A DNA stretch of 64,000 nucleotides from Pseudomonas aegrilactucae (lineage in GTDB: Bacteria; Pseudomonadota; Gammaproteobacteria; Pseudomonadales; Pseudomonadaceae), in assembly GCF_019168305.1 (NCBI RefSeq), contig NZ_JAHTBI010000072.1, positions 1 to 64,000 of the forward strand, written 5' to 3'. Below the pieces are notes generated by a model, which saw only the letters and a program-made list of their open reading frames with translations, was not told the DNA's origin and ran no database searches. Each line of letters opens with the position of its first letter. Position 1 is the first letter of the stretch. Positions 47,544 to 56,764 of the stretch are shown here, one piece after another. The position numbers and the translations under genes were made by a program.

Positions 47544-48341
47544 ATGGGCTTTGCAATGCTGCTGAAAAAGGCGTCCCTCGTGGGCGCCTTTTTTATGGCC
47601 GCGATCTGGCAACTGCCGGCGCTTGCGCTGTGTTCGACGCCCGCCGGCCTGCAGACGGTCGGCGTGCGCCAGGTGGTCGACGGCGATACCTTGCGTCTGG
47701 TCGATGGGCGCAGCGTGCGCCTGATTGGCCTGAATGCACCTGAAATCGGGCGCAAGGGGCGCGCCAGCGAGCCCTTCGCGCAGGCTGCACGCCAGCGTCT
47801 GCAGGCGCTGGTGAACGCCAGTGGCGGTCAGGTGGGCCTGCAGCCTGGCGTCGAGCCGCGAGACAAATATGGGCGTACCCTGGCTCATGTGTACGGGCGC
47901 TCTGGCGACAATCTGGAAGCACAATTACTCGGTGAAGGGCTTGGCTACCGTGTCGCAGTGGCGCCCAACGTGGCGTTGGTGCGGTGCCAGCAACAGGCCG
48001 AGCAGGCCGCCCGTCGGGCCGCTGTCGGGGTGTGGCGCGTGTCTGCGGTGCTCGGTCCCGGGCAGTTGCGCCAGTCCGGCTTTGCCCTGATCAGGGGCCA
48101 GGTGCGGGCAATCGAGCGTAATCGTGCTGGGATCTGGATCGCGCTGGGAGATGATCTGGTGCTCCAGGTGCCTGCGCGTTTGTCGCGACATTTCCCGGCT
48201 GACTTTGCGCACGGCCTGAAAGGGCGCACGGTCGAGGCCCGCGGCTGGGTGCTGGATCGTTCCCGCAAGGGCGGGCTCACGTCGGGTCAGGCGCGCTGGG
48301 TGCTGCCGTTGACCGACCCATCGATGCTTGAAAGACAATAA
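47544..48341 (+). CDS. Secreted thermonuclease-like nuclease (SNase domain)
   Basis: A 265-residue protein with a signal peptide (LLKKASLVGAFFMAAIWQLP) and a staphylococcal-nuclease domain: VVDGDTLRLVDGRSVRLIGL (near 40-60), NAPEIG, and PRDKYGRTLAHVYG (near 112). The Asp, Arg and Glu residues of the catalytic set are present. A second beta-rich region follows. ATG 47544 or 47556 could start it; neither has a strong ribosome site. The signal-peptide codons overlap the terminator of rpmE, so the gene may depend on readthrough or an internal promoter. Confidence 0.82.
   Translation: MGFAMLLKKASLVGAFFMAAIWQLPALALCSTPAGLQTVGVRQVVDGDTLRLVDGRSVRLIGLNAPEIGRKGRASEPFAQAARQRLQALVNASGGQVGLQPGVEPRDKYGRTLAHVYGRSGDNLEAQLLGEGLGYRVAVAPNVALVRCQQQAEQAARRAAVGVWRVSAVLGPGQLRQSGFALIRGQVRAIERNRAGIWIALGDDLVLQVPARLSRHFPADFAHGLKGRTVEARGWVLDRSRKGGLTSGQARWVLPLTDPSMLERQ
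47565..47594 (+). terminator. Intrinsic terminator of rpmE inside the nuclease coding region
   Basis: Stem AAAAAGGCG/CGCCTTTTT extended by CCC/GGG across a one-base bulge, loop TCGT, then a T-run to 47594. It lies 42 bases past the rpmE stop and coincides with codons for KKASLVGAFF of the next protein. Confidence 0.8.
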
Positions 48342-48524
48342 ACACAATAAATTGTGGACATTTTAAAAGTCGATTGTACACACGCAAAGCCTTGCGGGCT
48401 GCGGCTCTTGGCTTAAAGTCGTAGGTTAAAGGCCTTGACACTAGTGACCGACCAGTCTTGTAGGCCCATTGCTCTTTGCGTATCCTCGGCGGTCCGTCAG
48501 AACAGTAAAAGCGGAATGCCCACC

Positions 48525-49793
48525 ATGTCAGATTTGAAAACTGCCGCTCTCGAATACCATGCTCAGCCTCGTCCGGGGAAACTGAGCGTAGAGCTCACCA
48601 AACCTACCGCGACTGCTCGCGACCTGGCGCTGGCCTACAGCCCGGGTGTTGCCGAGCCGGTACGTGAAATCGCCCGCGACGCCGAACTGGCCTACCAGTA
48701 CACCGGCAAGGGCAACCTGGTAGCAGTCATTTCCGACGGCACCGCCATCCTTGGCCTGGGTAACCTGGGGCCACTGGCGTCCAAGCCGGTCATGGAAGGC
48801 AAGGGTGTTCTGTTCAAGCGTTTCGCCGGTATCGATGTGTTCGACATCGAAGTCGAGTCCGAAAGCCCGCAGGCCTTCATCGACACCGTGCGTCGCATCT
48901 CCATCACCTTCGGTGGCATCAACCTGGAAGACATCAAGGCACCTGAGTGCTTCGAGATCGAGCGCGCGCTGATCGAACAGTGCGACATCCCGGTGTTCCA
49001 CGATGACCAGCACGGCACCGCGATCGTTACCGCCGCCGGCATGATCAACGCCCTGGAAATTGCAGGCAAGACCCTTGGCGACGCCAAGATCGTTTGCCTG
49101 GGCGCCGGCGCTGCGGCCATCTCCTGCATGAAGCTGCTGGTGAGCATGGGCGCACAGATCGAAAACATCTTCATGGTTGACCGTACCGGTGTGATCCACG
49201 CTGGCCGTGACGACCTGAACCAGTACAAGGCAGTGTTCGCTCACGCCACCGACAAGCGCAGCCTGGCCGATGCCCTGGAAGGCGCTGACGTGTTCGTCGG
49301 CCTGTCCGGTCCGAACCTGCTGAGCGCTGAAGGCCTGAAGTCGATGGCACCGAACCCGATCGTGTTCGCCTGCTCGAACCCGGATCCGGAAATCTCGCCA
49401 GAGCTGGCCCATGCCACCCGCGACGACGTGATCATGGCGACCGGTCGTTCCGACTACCCGAACCAGGTCAACAACGTGCTGGGCTTCCCGTTCATCTTCC
49501 GTGGTGCCCTGGACGTTCGCGCCAAGCGCATCAACGAAGAGATGAAGATCGCTGCCGCCAACGCCCTGAAGGATCTGGCCAAGCTGCCAGTACCTAAAGA
49601 AGTGTGTGCGGCCTATGGCGTTGAATCGCTGGAGTTCGGCCGTGAGTACATCATTCCGAAGCCGATGGATGCGCGCCTGATCACCCTGGTTTCCGACGCC
49701 GTGGCCAAGGCCGCGATCGAGACCGGTGTGGCGACCCTGCCGTACCCGAAGAACTACCCGCTCAAAAGCGTGGATGACGTGTTCAACGGCTGA
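48525..49793 (+). CDS. maeB: NADP-dependent malic enzyme, short form
   Basis: Oxidative decarboxylation of malate to pyruvate. The 422 residues cover only the malic enzyme part (N-terminal domain with AYSPGVAEPVREI near 38; VFHDDQHGTAIV near 150; NAD-binding CLGAGAAAISCMKLL near 190) and lack the phosphotransacetylase domain of the long MaeB proteins. I chose ATG 48525 for the usual start MSDLKTAALEYHA; ATG 48516 is an alternative. The 183 bases upstream hold only weak promoter-like sequences (for example TTGCGG 48392, TAAAGT 48414). Confidence 0.93.
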   Translation: MSDLKTAALEYHAQPRPGKLSVELTKPTATARDLALAYSPGVAEPVREIARDAELAYQYTGKGNLVAVISDGTAILGLGNLGPLASKPVMEGKGVLFKRFAGIDVFDIEVESESPQAFIDTVRRISITFGGINLEDIKAPECFEIERALIEQCDIPVFHDDQHGTAIVTAAGMINALEIAGKTLGDAKIVCLGAGAAAISCMKLLVSMGAQIENIFMVDRTGVIHAGRDDLNQYKAVFAHATDKRSLADALEGADVFVGLSGPNLLSAEGLKSMAPNPIVFACSNPDPEISPELAHATRDDVIMATGRSDYPNQVNNVLGFPFIFRGALDVRAKRINEEMKIAAANALKDLAKLPVPKEVCAAYGVESLEFGREYIIPKPMDARLITLVSDAVAKAAIETGVATLPYPKNYPLKSVDDVFNG

Positions 49794-49812
49794 GCCGTTG
49801 TAGCGTTGTAGC

Positions 49813-49847
49813 AAAAAGCCCCCGGCTCGCGAGAGTCGGGGCTTTTT
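49813..49847 (+). terminator. Intrinsic terminator of maeB
   Basis: Stem AAAAAGCCCC/GGGGCTTTTT with an inner stem CGGCTC/GAGTCG (one mismatch-like wobble) and a GCGA loop. T-run on the plus strand; the A-run lets it also work for ponA on the minus strand. Confidence 0.9.
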
Positions 49848-49880
49848 ATTTGGGGCAAGGCATTGGGTCTGTGTGGTGCG

Positions 49881-49960
49881 CTTCGCTGGCAAGCCAGCTT
49901 CCACAGGGTTTGCGGTGCTCACAAAACCCTGTGGGAGCTGGCTTGCCAGCGAAGGGGCCG
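49881..49960. repeat. REP pair between maeB and ponA
   Basis: Inverted arms CTTCGCTGGCAAGCCAGCTT and AGCTGGCTTGCCAGCGAAGG, spacer about 30 bases. Convergent gap, downstream of the terminator. Confidence 0.92.
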
Positions 49961-49983
49961 CAGAGCAGCCCAGATTTATCGCA

Positions 49984-52425
49984 TCAGAACAGGTCGATCG
50001 GCGCCGACTCGTCTGCCGGCAGCGGGCTGCCTGGCGCGCTGCCGCCCAGTTCGTTGACCGACGGCGGGGTGTCCTCGGCCTTGAACAGCTCGAAGTAGGC
50101 ATTGGGCGTGCTCGGCGTCGCCGCACGGCCACTGACCGGGTCGACCCGCAGGCTGAGGATGCCCTCAGGCTGCGCCTGCGGGTGCATCGGCTTGTCCTTG
50201 AGCGCTGCCCCCATGAAGCTCATCCAGATCGGCAGCGACACCGTGCCGCCATACTCGCGACGGCCCAGGGTTTCCGGCTGGTCGAAGCCGGTCCACACGG
50301 TGGTCACGTAGTCGGCGTTGTAGCCGGAGAACCAGGCGTCCTTGGACTCGTTGGTGGTGCCGGTCTTGCCCGCCAGGTCCGTACGCCCCAGTGCCATGGC
50401 ACGGCGTCCGGTGCCGCGCTTGATCACGTCCTCGAGCATGCTGGTGAGAATGTAGCTGGTGCGCTCGTCGATGATCTGTTCAGCCACTGCCGGTGCCTGG
50501 GCCGGTGCTACAGGTGCAGGTGCATCCAGCGCTGTCGACGCCTCGGTCAGGATCGGCGACTCGGCCGCCGCAATGCCCGCCTGGTCCTGATGGCCCTGGG
50601 GCACGCTCGGCGGGTTGGCGACGAACAGCGTGTCACCGTTGCGGCTCTCGATGCGGTCGATCAGGTACGGGCTGATCTTGTAGCCGCCGTTGGCAAACGC
50701 GCTCCAGCCGGTGGCGATCTCCATCGGGGTCAGGGTCGCGGTACCCAGTGCCAGCGACAGGTTGCGCGGCAGGTCCTGCTTGTTGAAGCCGAACTTGGCG
50801 ATGTAGTCGATGGTCTTGTCCACGCCCATCGCCTGCAGCAGGCGGATCGACACCAGGTTGCGCGACTTGTACAGCGCCTCGCGCATGCGGATCGGGCCGA
50901 GGAAGGTGTTGGTGTCGTTCTTCGGCCGCCAGACCTTGTCCAGGTACTCGTCGACGAACACGATCGGCGCATCGTTGACCAGGCTGGCGGCAGTGTAACC
51001 ACTGTCCAGCGCAGCGCTGTACACGAACGGCTTGAAGCTCGAGCCCGGCTGACGCTTGGCCTGCATGGCACGGTTGTAGTTGCTCTGCTCGAAGGAGAAG
51101 CCACCCACCAGTGCGCGGATCGCGCCGTTGCTCGGGTCGAGCGTCACCAGCGCGCTCTGTGCACCCGGCACCTGGGTGAACGCCAGTACACCCTCGGCCT
51201 GGCGCTGCACGCGGATAACATCACCCACCTGGGCCACATCGCTCGGCTGCGCCGGGGCACGGCCCTGGCTGTTGGTGTTGAGGAAGGGGCGGGCCCATTT
51301 CATGCTGTCCCAGGCCACAGTCTCCTCAGTGCCTGCCTTGGTCAGTACGCGCAGGCCGGTCTTGTCGACCTGGGTGACGATGGCCGGCTCCAGGCCGCCA
51401 AGGGTGCGCAGCTTGGTCAGTTCCTGTTGCCAGGCGGCCTGGGTCTTGCCCGGCAGGCGCGACTCGGGGCCGCGGTAGCCGTGGCGGTGGTCATAGGCGC
51501 TGAGGCCGTCGAGCACGGCAGTGTTGGCCATTTCCTGCAGGTTGCTCGGCACTGTGGTAGTGACGCGGAAACCTTCGGTGTAAGCATCGCTGCCGTAGCG
51601 CCCGACCATTTCGGCGCGGGCCATTTCGGCGATATACGGCGCGTTCACTTCCGGCGTCGGCACGTGGTAGCTGGCGTTGATCGGTTCGGCCAGCGCGGCC
51701 TGGTAGCTGGCGTCGTCGATCTTGCCCAGCTTGAACATGCGCCCCAGGATCCAGTCGCGACGCTCCTTGGCGCGCGTCGGGTTGGCCAGCGGGTTGAAGC
51801 GCGACGGTGCCTTGGGCAGGCCGGCGATCATCGCCATCTGCGCCAGGCTCACGTCGCGGATCGACTTGCCGTAGTACACCTGGGCGGCGGCCTCGATGCC
51901 GTAGGCGCGGTTGCCCAGGTAGATCTTGTTGACGTACAGCTCGAGGATCTCGTCCTTGGTCAGTTCGCGCTCGATCTGCAGGGCCAGCAGGATCTCGTTG
52001 GTCTTGCGCGAGAAACTGCGTTCGCTGCTGAGGAAGAAGTTCTTCGCCACCTGCATGGTGATGGTGCTGCCGCCAGTCTGGATGTGCCCGGACTTGAGCA
52101 ATTGTGTTGCAGCGCGCATCAGGCTGCTGGGGTCGACCCCATAGTGATTGGCGAAATTGTCGTCTTCGGCAGACAGCAAAGCCTGGATGAAATGCGGTGG
52201 AATGTCGGCAAAACGGATGGGAGAACGGCGCATTTCGCCAAACTCGGCAATCAGTTTTCCATCGCTGCTGTACACCCGCAAAGGGATCTGCAACTGGATG
52301 CTTCTCAGGGCCTCTACCGAGGGCAGGCTGGGGCTAAGATACAGAAACGCGCCGCTCAGACCGAGCACGACAGCGCAGATGACTGCGACGAAAGACCACC
52401 AGAAGAACTTCAGCAGGCGTATCAA
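49984..52425 (-). CDS. ponA: Penicillin-binding protein 1A
   Basis: Bifunctional peptidoglycan synthase of 813 residues. Membrane anchor near 8-30; GT51 transglycosylase with catalytic Glu in LSAEDDNFANHYGVD near 86; an OB-like insert; and the transpeptidase with SxxK in PGSSFKPF near 465, SRN in YKSRNLVS near 522 and KTGTTNE near 700. The start is probably TTG at 52425 (MIRLLKFFWWS). It is divergent from pilM, as in other pseudomonads. A perfect TATAAT lies upstream on the minus strand at 52494-52499. Confidence 0.95.
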   Translation of the reverse strand: MIRLLKFFWWSFVAVICAVVLGLSGAFLYLSPSLPSVEALRSIQLQIPLRVYSSDGKLIAEFGEMRRSPIRFADIPPHFIQALLSAEDDNFANHYGVDPSSLMRAATQLLKSGHIQTGGSTITMQVAKNFFLSSERSFSRKTNEILLALQIERELTKDEILELYVNKIYLGNRAYGIEAAAQVYYGKSIRDVSLAQMAMIAGLPKAPSRFNPLANPTRAKERRDWILGRMFKLGKIDDASYQAALAEPINASYHVPTPEVNAPYIAEMARAEMVGRYGSDAYTEGFRVTTTVPSNLQEMANTAVLDGLSAYDHRHGYRGPESRLPGKTQAAWQQELTKLRTLGGLEPAIVTQVDKTGLRVLTKAGTEETVAWDSMKWARPFLNTNSQGRAPAQPSDVAQVGDVIRVQRQAEGVLAFTQVPGAQSALVTLDPSNGAIRALVGGFSFEQSNYNRAMQAKRQPGSSFKPFVYSAALDSGYTAASLVNDAPIVFVDEYLDKVWRPKNDTNTFLGPIRMREALYKSRNLVSIRLLQAMGVDKTIDYIAKFGFNKQDLPRNLSLALGTATLTPMEIATGWSAFANGGYKISPYLIDRIESRNGDTLFVANPPSVPQGHQDQAGIAAAESPILTEASTALDAPAPVAPAQAPAVAEQIIDERTSYILTSMLEDVIKRGTGRRAMALGRTDLAGKTGTTNESKDAWFSGYNADYVTTVWTGFDQPETLGRREYGGTVSLPIWMSFMGAALKDKPMHPQAQPEGILSLRVDPVSGRAATPSTPNAYFELFKAEDTPPSVNELGGSAPGSPLPADESAPIDLF

Positions 52426-52493
52426 GGCGTTGGGGTGTCCAGGTTGAAGTATGGGTTGAGCGCAGGGCCGACAGAGGCGAAAAAACGCTCGGC

Positions 52494-52499
52494 ATTATA
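52494..52499 (-). promoter_or_regulatory. -10 element of the ponA promoter
   Basis: TATAAT on the minus strand, about 70 bases before the ponA start; no good -35 is seen at the usual distance. Confidence 0.4.
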
Positions 52500-52573
52500 A
52501 GCAATTTTACGGCGCCGCGTGGGTTGCGCGGCGCTCGGGGTGGGTGATGCCCCGTCAATGGAAGGGAACGCCA

Positions 52574-53422
52574 ATGTTTGGACGCTTCGGCAAGGATGCC
52601 GGTTCACTGCTGGGCATCGATATTTCGGCGCATGGCATCAGGTTGCTGCAGCGCCGGCGTGCCTGCGGCACGGTCAGCGCGTGGGCCACCGAACCGGTGG
52701 CGGCGGGGGTGCTGCACGAGGGCCGGGTGGTGGACCCCGAGCGACTGGCGCACGCCTTGGGGCAGGCCTTTGCGCGCAGCGGTGCCACCTGTCGCGAGGC
52801 TGGCGTGGCGGTGCCCGCATCGGCGGTGCTGAGCAAGGTGCTGAGGGTGCCGGCAGGGCTCACGCCCGATGCACTGTTCGCCCACGTGCGCCTCGAAGCC
52901 GAGGCATTCATTCCATTTGCCATGGAGGACGCCGCACTCGACTTCGAGTGCCTGGGTCGCGCCGCGCAGGATCCTGCCTGCGAGGCGGTGTGCGTGCATG
53001 CCTGCCACCAGAACTGGGTCGATGGGCTGGAGGCAGCGGTGGAACTGGCCGGCTTGCGCGCACGGGTGGTGGAGTCCGACAGCCTGGCCCTGCAACGGGC
53101 CGCCGGGCTTGAGAGCGGTGCGGTGCTGCAGGTGGAGGCCGGCCATCTGGTGCTGCATGTACTGGCAGCGCACGCGGTGGTGTGGCGAGGCGAGGCAGTG
53201 GCGGCCACCGACCTGCCGCACAGCCTGGCCGAGTGCGTCGACCGCTGGTTGCTCGCGCTCGATGGCGTCATGCCGTCGCGCCTGGTGCTGGCAGGGGCGG
53301 CGGCCACGGCGGGGCAGGCGCTGTACCTGCAGCGCCAGTTGGGCCTGGACACCACCCTGTTCGGTCCGGCCCCACCCACACTGGCCCTGGCCTACGGGTT
53401 GGCAGCCAGGTGTGCGCCGTGA
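52574..53422 (+). CDS. pilM: Type IV pilus assembly protein PilM, short form
   Basis: Cytoplasmic actin-like protein that binds the N-terminus of PilN. The sequence keeps the N-terminal nucleotide-fold segment LLGIDISAHGIRLLQ near 13, FIPFAMEDAALDFE near 112 and the C-terminal LALAYGLAAR. At 282 residues it is clearly shorter than the usual 354, so internal parts are reduced. Start ATG 52574 has GGAAGGGA upstream. First gene of the pil cluster; its stop overlaps pilN (GTGA). Confidence 0.85.
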   Translation: MFGRFGKDAGSLLGIDISAHGIRLLQRRRACGTVSAWATEPVAAGVLHEGRVVDPERLAHALGQAFARSGATCREAGVAVPASAVLSKVLRVPAGLTPDALFAHVRLEAEAFIPFAMEDAALDFECLGRAAQDPACEAVCVHACHQNWVDGLEAAVELAGLRARVVESDSLALQRAAGLESGAVLQVEAGHLVLHVLAAHAVVWRGEAVAATDLPHSLAECVDRWLLALDGVMPSRLVLAGAAATAGQALYLQRQLGLDTTLFGPAPPTLALAYGLAARCAP

Positions 53423-53949
53423 GGCACGGGCTCAATCTGCTGCCTTGGCGTGAATGGCGGCGTCAGCGTGGGGTGCGCCAGTTGCAGGGGTTGTTGCTCG
53501 CCACCTTGCTGCTGGCGATTGTCGGCCTGGTGCTGCTCGATCGACAGGCCAGTCGCCGGCTTGCGCTGCAGGGCCTGGCCAATGCGCAGGTGAGTGACGC
53601 CATCGCTCGGCTCCAGGCACCGGTTGCCCAGGTGAACGGCCTGGCGGCGCAAGGCGATGCGCTGTTGCAGCGGGCACAGGTGCTTGAAGCCTTGCAGCAC
53701 GCCGCGTCACCGGGCGCACAGGTGCTCGGCCTGCTGGCCCGGCGTGTGCCGCCTGGGGTGCAACTGACCGCGCTGGCGCTGGAGGGCAACGCCCTGCGCC
53801 TGGAAGGCGTGGCGCAGGGGCGAGCGTCGGTGACCCGCTTGATGAGCAACCTCGGGCAGTCGCCTGGCCTGGCCGATATCCGCCTGCAGGAAGTCAAGGC
53901 CACGGCGACCGGCGAGGTGTTCCAGATGAGTGCGCAGGTGCGGCCGTGA
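53419..53949 (+). CDS. pilN: Type IV pilus assembly protein PilN
   Basis: Inner-membrane protein of the alignment complex. The 176 residues start with the conserved PilM-binding motif, here LNLLPWREWRRQ near 5-16 (canonical I-N-L-L-P-W-R), then one membrane helix (about 22-42), a coiled coil and a small alpha/beta domain. Start is GTG at 53419, overlapping the pilM stop. It also overlaps the next gene by GTGA. Confidence 0.9.
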   Translation: MRHGLNLLPWREWRRQRGVRQLQGLLLATLLLAIVGLVLLDRQASRRLALQGLANAQVSDAIARLQAPVAQVNGLAAQGDALLQRAQVLEALQHAASPGAQVLGLLARRVPPGVQLTALALEGNALRLEGVAQGRASVTRLMSNLGQSPGLADIRLQEVKATATGEVFQMSAQVRP

Positions 53950-54845
53950 ACCAGGCGCTGAGCTGGGGGGCGATCGCGGCGTGGTCATGGCCGCGCAAGC
54001 TGTTGTTGCTGGTGGGCGGTGGCGTGCTGCTGCTCGGGCTGGGGCAGGGTGCGCACCTGCGCGCGGGTGACGCGGCGCTGGCACGGGCACAGGCCCGTGG
54101 TGCCGAGCTGCAGGTGACCTGGCAGCAGCAGGCCGACCAGGCGGCCCGACTGGCCGGGGAGCAGGCGCGGTTGCTGCAGTTGCAGCGTCGTTTGCGTGAG
54201 GCCCAGGCGCCGCTGTTGCCCGAGGGCGGCCTGCCAGGGTTGTTGCAGGACATCGCCGCGACAGGCCGGGGCCTGGTGTTCGAACAGGTCAACGTGCTGG
54301 CGGCGCAGGCCCGGGCCGAGTATGCCGAGGTGCCGATTCAGGTGCGGGTGGTGGGCGACTTTTCGCAACTGTCGGGGTTTGTCGACGCACTGCTCGGTCT
54401 GCCCAGGCGGGCAACCCTGCATGACCTGCAGGTGTCGCCGCTGGATGGGCGCGAGCAGTTGCGCCTGCAACTGCAGCTCAACGCCTATGCCTCCGGGGTG
54501 CCTGTCGAGGCACCGGTGCAGGCCGAGGGGGCGCTGATGGCGTCGCGCAATCCGTTCAGCGCCTCGACGCCTGCCCCCGCCGCATCGGTGCTGGAGGGCT
54601 TGCCCGTGGACCAGTTGGAACTGGTGGGGCACCTGGCAGACCCACGTGGGGCCGTGGCGCTGATCCGCGCGGCAGGCGCGCTGTATCCGGTGCGTGTGGG
54701 TGATCGGCTGGGGCCCGACCAGGGCCGGGTGGTGCGTGTCGAGGCACAGCAGTTGGAGCTGGCCGAGCGGGTCTGGGTCGAGGGCGGCGGCTGGGTGGTG
54801 CGTTCGCGGGTGATTGGCGTCAATGCTCAACGAAGCTTCAACTGA
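53946..54845 (+). CDS. pilO: Fused PilO-PilP type IV pilus assembly protein
   Basis: One open frame of 299 residues encodes both parts. The first 185 or so residues are PilO: membrane helix (about 18-36), coiled coil (40-85) and a ferredoxin-like domain (GLVFEQVNVLAAQ to LQLQLNAYAS). After a short linker the rest matches the PilP beta domain: RNPFSAS near 199, then LEGLPVDQLELVGHL near 216 and YPVRVGDRLGPDQGRVVRV near 245. PilP is normally a separate lipoprotein; here there is no lipobox and no stop between. GTG start at 53946 overlaps pilN. Confidence 0.85.
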   Translation: MNQALSWGAIAAWSWPRKLLLLVGGGVLLLGLGQGAHLRAGDAALARAQARGAELQVTWQQQADQAARLAGEQARLLQLQRRLREAQAPLLPEGGLPGLLQDIAATGRGLVFEQVNVLAAQARAEYAEVPIQVRVVGDFSQLSGFVDALLGLPRRATLHDLQVSPLDGREQLRLQLQLNAYASGVPVEAPVQAEGALMASRNPFSASTPAPAASVLEGLPVDQLELVGHLADPRGAVALIRAAGALYPVRVGDRLGPDQGRVVRVEAQQLELAERVWVEGGGWVVRSRVIGVNAQRSFN

Positions 54846-54860
54846 CCAGGGAGGTCATGG

Positions 54861-56141
54861 ATGAACAGAAGGGCGCGTGTGTGTGTTGCGTTGTTGCTGG
54901 TGCTCGGGCTGCCGCAGGCACTGGCGGCGCTGCAACCCTTGCCCGGGGGTGGCGAGCGGCTGTCATTGAGCTTCCAGGATGTGGAGGTGCGTTCGGTGCT
55001 CAAGGTGCTGGCCGATTTCACCGGTACCAACCTGGTGGTCAGCGATGCGGTGCAGGGCAAGGTGACCTTGCGCCTGCAGGATGTGCCGTGGGAGCAGGCA
55101 CTGGACCTGGTGTTGCGCAGCAAGGGCCTGGGGCGGCGCCAGGACGGCAATGTGCTGCTGGTGGCGCCCCTGGCCGAGCTGGCCGGGCATGAGCGCCAGG
55201 CGCTGGCGGCGCAACCGCCCGTGGCCCTGGCCCGTGAGCTGCTGGCCGTCAACCATGCGCGGGCGGCCGACCTGGTGCAGATGTTCCAGGCCCTGGCGCC
55301 GCAAGAGGCGCCAGGGGCGATCACGGTCGACGAGCGCACCAATACCATCATTGCCAGCCAGCCGCCTGCTCGTCTGGCCGAGCTGCGTCGCATGCTGGCG
55401 CAGCTCGACGTGCCGGTACGCCAGGTGATGATCGAGGCGCGCATTGTCGAGGCCAATGTCGATTATGAAAAAAGCCTGGGTGTGCGTTGGGGTGGGGCGG
55501 TGCAACTGGGTGGCGGGTTCAGCCTCAAGGGCATGGCCGCAGATGGGCAGCCGTTCGTCGACCTGGGCGTGGAGCGGCCGGCGGCAGGCATCGGTCTGGG
55601 CCTGGTGCGCAACAGCGTGCTGCTCGACCTTGAACTCAGCGCCATGGAAAAGACCGGCAACGGCGAGATCATCTCCCAGCCCAAGGTGGTCACTGCCGAC
55701 AAGGAGACCGCGCGCATCCTCAAGGGCACCGAGGTGCCGTACCAGGAGTCGGGCGCCAACGGCAGCACCTCCACCACCTTTCGCGAGGCGTCGCTGTCGC
55801 TGGAGGTGACGCCGCAGATCACCGCCGACAACCGCGTGATCATGGCCGTCAAGGTCACCAAGGACGAGCCGGACTATCTGAATGCCTTGAACAGCGTGCC
55901 GCCGATCCGCAAGAACGAGGTCAATGCCAAGGTTCAGGTGGGCGATGGCGAGACCATCGTGATCGGCGGGGTGTACTCCACCGTGCAAAGTAATGTTGTC
56001 GACAAGGTGCCATTTTTCGGCGATGTGCCGTATGTTGGGCGGCTGTTTCGTCGCGCCGTTATCCAAGAGAAAAAATCCGAGCTGCTGGTCTTCCTGACTC
56101 CGCGTATCATGAGTGACCAGGCGATTGCTGTGAGTCGTTGA
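54861..56141 (+). CDS. pilQ: Type IV pilus secretin PilQ, short form without AMIN domains
   Basis: Outer-membrane secretin channel. The 426 residues have a signal peptide (1-23), an N0/STN domain ([20 protein letters not shown] to about 110), one N1 domain (about 115-180) and the secretin core with [16 protein letters not shown] near 293 and the C-terminal [16 protein letters not shown] near 390. Pseudomonad PilQ is usually about 700 residues and carries peptidoglycan-binding AMIN domains; these are missing. GGAGG precedes ATG 54861. It is five bases upstream of aroK. Confidence 0.9.
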   Translation: MNRRARVCVALLLVLGLPQALAALQPLPGGGERLSLSFQDVEVRSVLKVLADFTGTNLVVSDAVQGKVTLRLQDVPWEQALDLVLRSKGLGRRQDGNVLLVAPLAELAGHERQALAAQPPVALARELLAVNHARAADLVQMFQALAPQEAPGAITVDERTNTIIASQPPARLAELRRMLAQLDVPVRQVMIEARIVEANVDYEKSLGVRWGGAVQLGGGFSLKGMAADGQPFVDLGVERPAAGIGLGLVRNSVLLDLELSAMEKTGNGEIISQPKVVTADKETARILKGTEVPYQESGANGSTSTTFREASLSLEVTPQITADNRVIMAVKVTKDEPDYLNALNSVPPIRKNEVNAKVQVGDGETIVIGGVYSTVQSNVVDKVPFFGDVPYVGRLFRRAVIQEKKSELLVFLTPRIMSDQAIAVSR

Positions 56142-56145
56142 TTCT

Positions 56146-56664
56146 GTGCGAAATTTGATACTTGTAGGGCCGATGGGTGCCGGTAAAAGCACCATCGGTC
56201 GCTTGCTGGCCAAAGAGCTGCGCCTGCCGTTCAAGGATTCCGACAAGGAAATTGAACTGCGCACGGGCGCCAATATTCCGTGGATCTTCGACAAGGAAGG
56301 CGAGCCCGGCTTTCGTGATCGTGAGCAGGCGATGATTGCCGAGCTGTGCGAGGCCGACGGCGTGGTGCTGGCCACCGGTGGCGGCGCGGTGATGCGCGAC
56401 GCCAACCGCCTGGCGTTGCACGCCGGCGGGCGGGTGATCTACCTGCATGCCTCGGTCGAGCAGCAGGTGGGGCGCACGGCACGCGACCGCAACCGGCCGC
56501 TGCTGCGTACCGCCAACCCGGAAGCCACGCTGCGCGCGTTGCTCGAGCTGCGCGACCCGCTGTACCGGGAAATCGCGGACCTGGTGGTAGAAACCGACGA
56601 GCGGCCGCCACGCATGGTGGTGCTGGACATTCTCGAGCGCTTGCAGAAGTTGCCGCCCCGCTAA
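56146..56664 (+). CDS. aroK: Shikimate kinase
   Basis: Phosphorylates shikimate in the aromatic amino acid pathway. The 172 residues have the P-loop [15 protein letters not shown] near 8, the shikimate-binding [11 protein letters not shown] near 32, and [11 protein letters not shown] near 76. Start is GTG at 56146. It is read from the pil transcript and precedes aroB, as commonly found. Confidence 0.96.
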   Translation: MRNLILVGPMGAGKSTIGRLLAKELRLPFKDSDKEIELRTGANIPWIFDKEGEPGFRDREQAMIAELCEADGVVLATGGGAVMRDANRLALHAGGRVIYLHASVEQQVGRTARDRNRPLLRTANPEATLRALLELRDPLYREIADLVVETDERPPRMVVLDILERLQKLPPR

Positions 56665-56764
56665 GGCATGACTATCCTCGGCGACCAGTCATGCCCTGGC
56701 AGGGCACTTCGTTATTGCGCGGGTCGAGCCTTCGATGCCGCGCCTTTGTTCTTTGTGGGGACAC

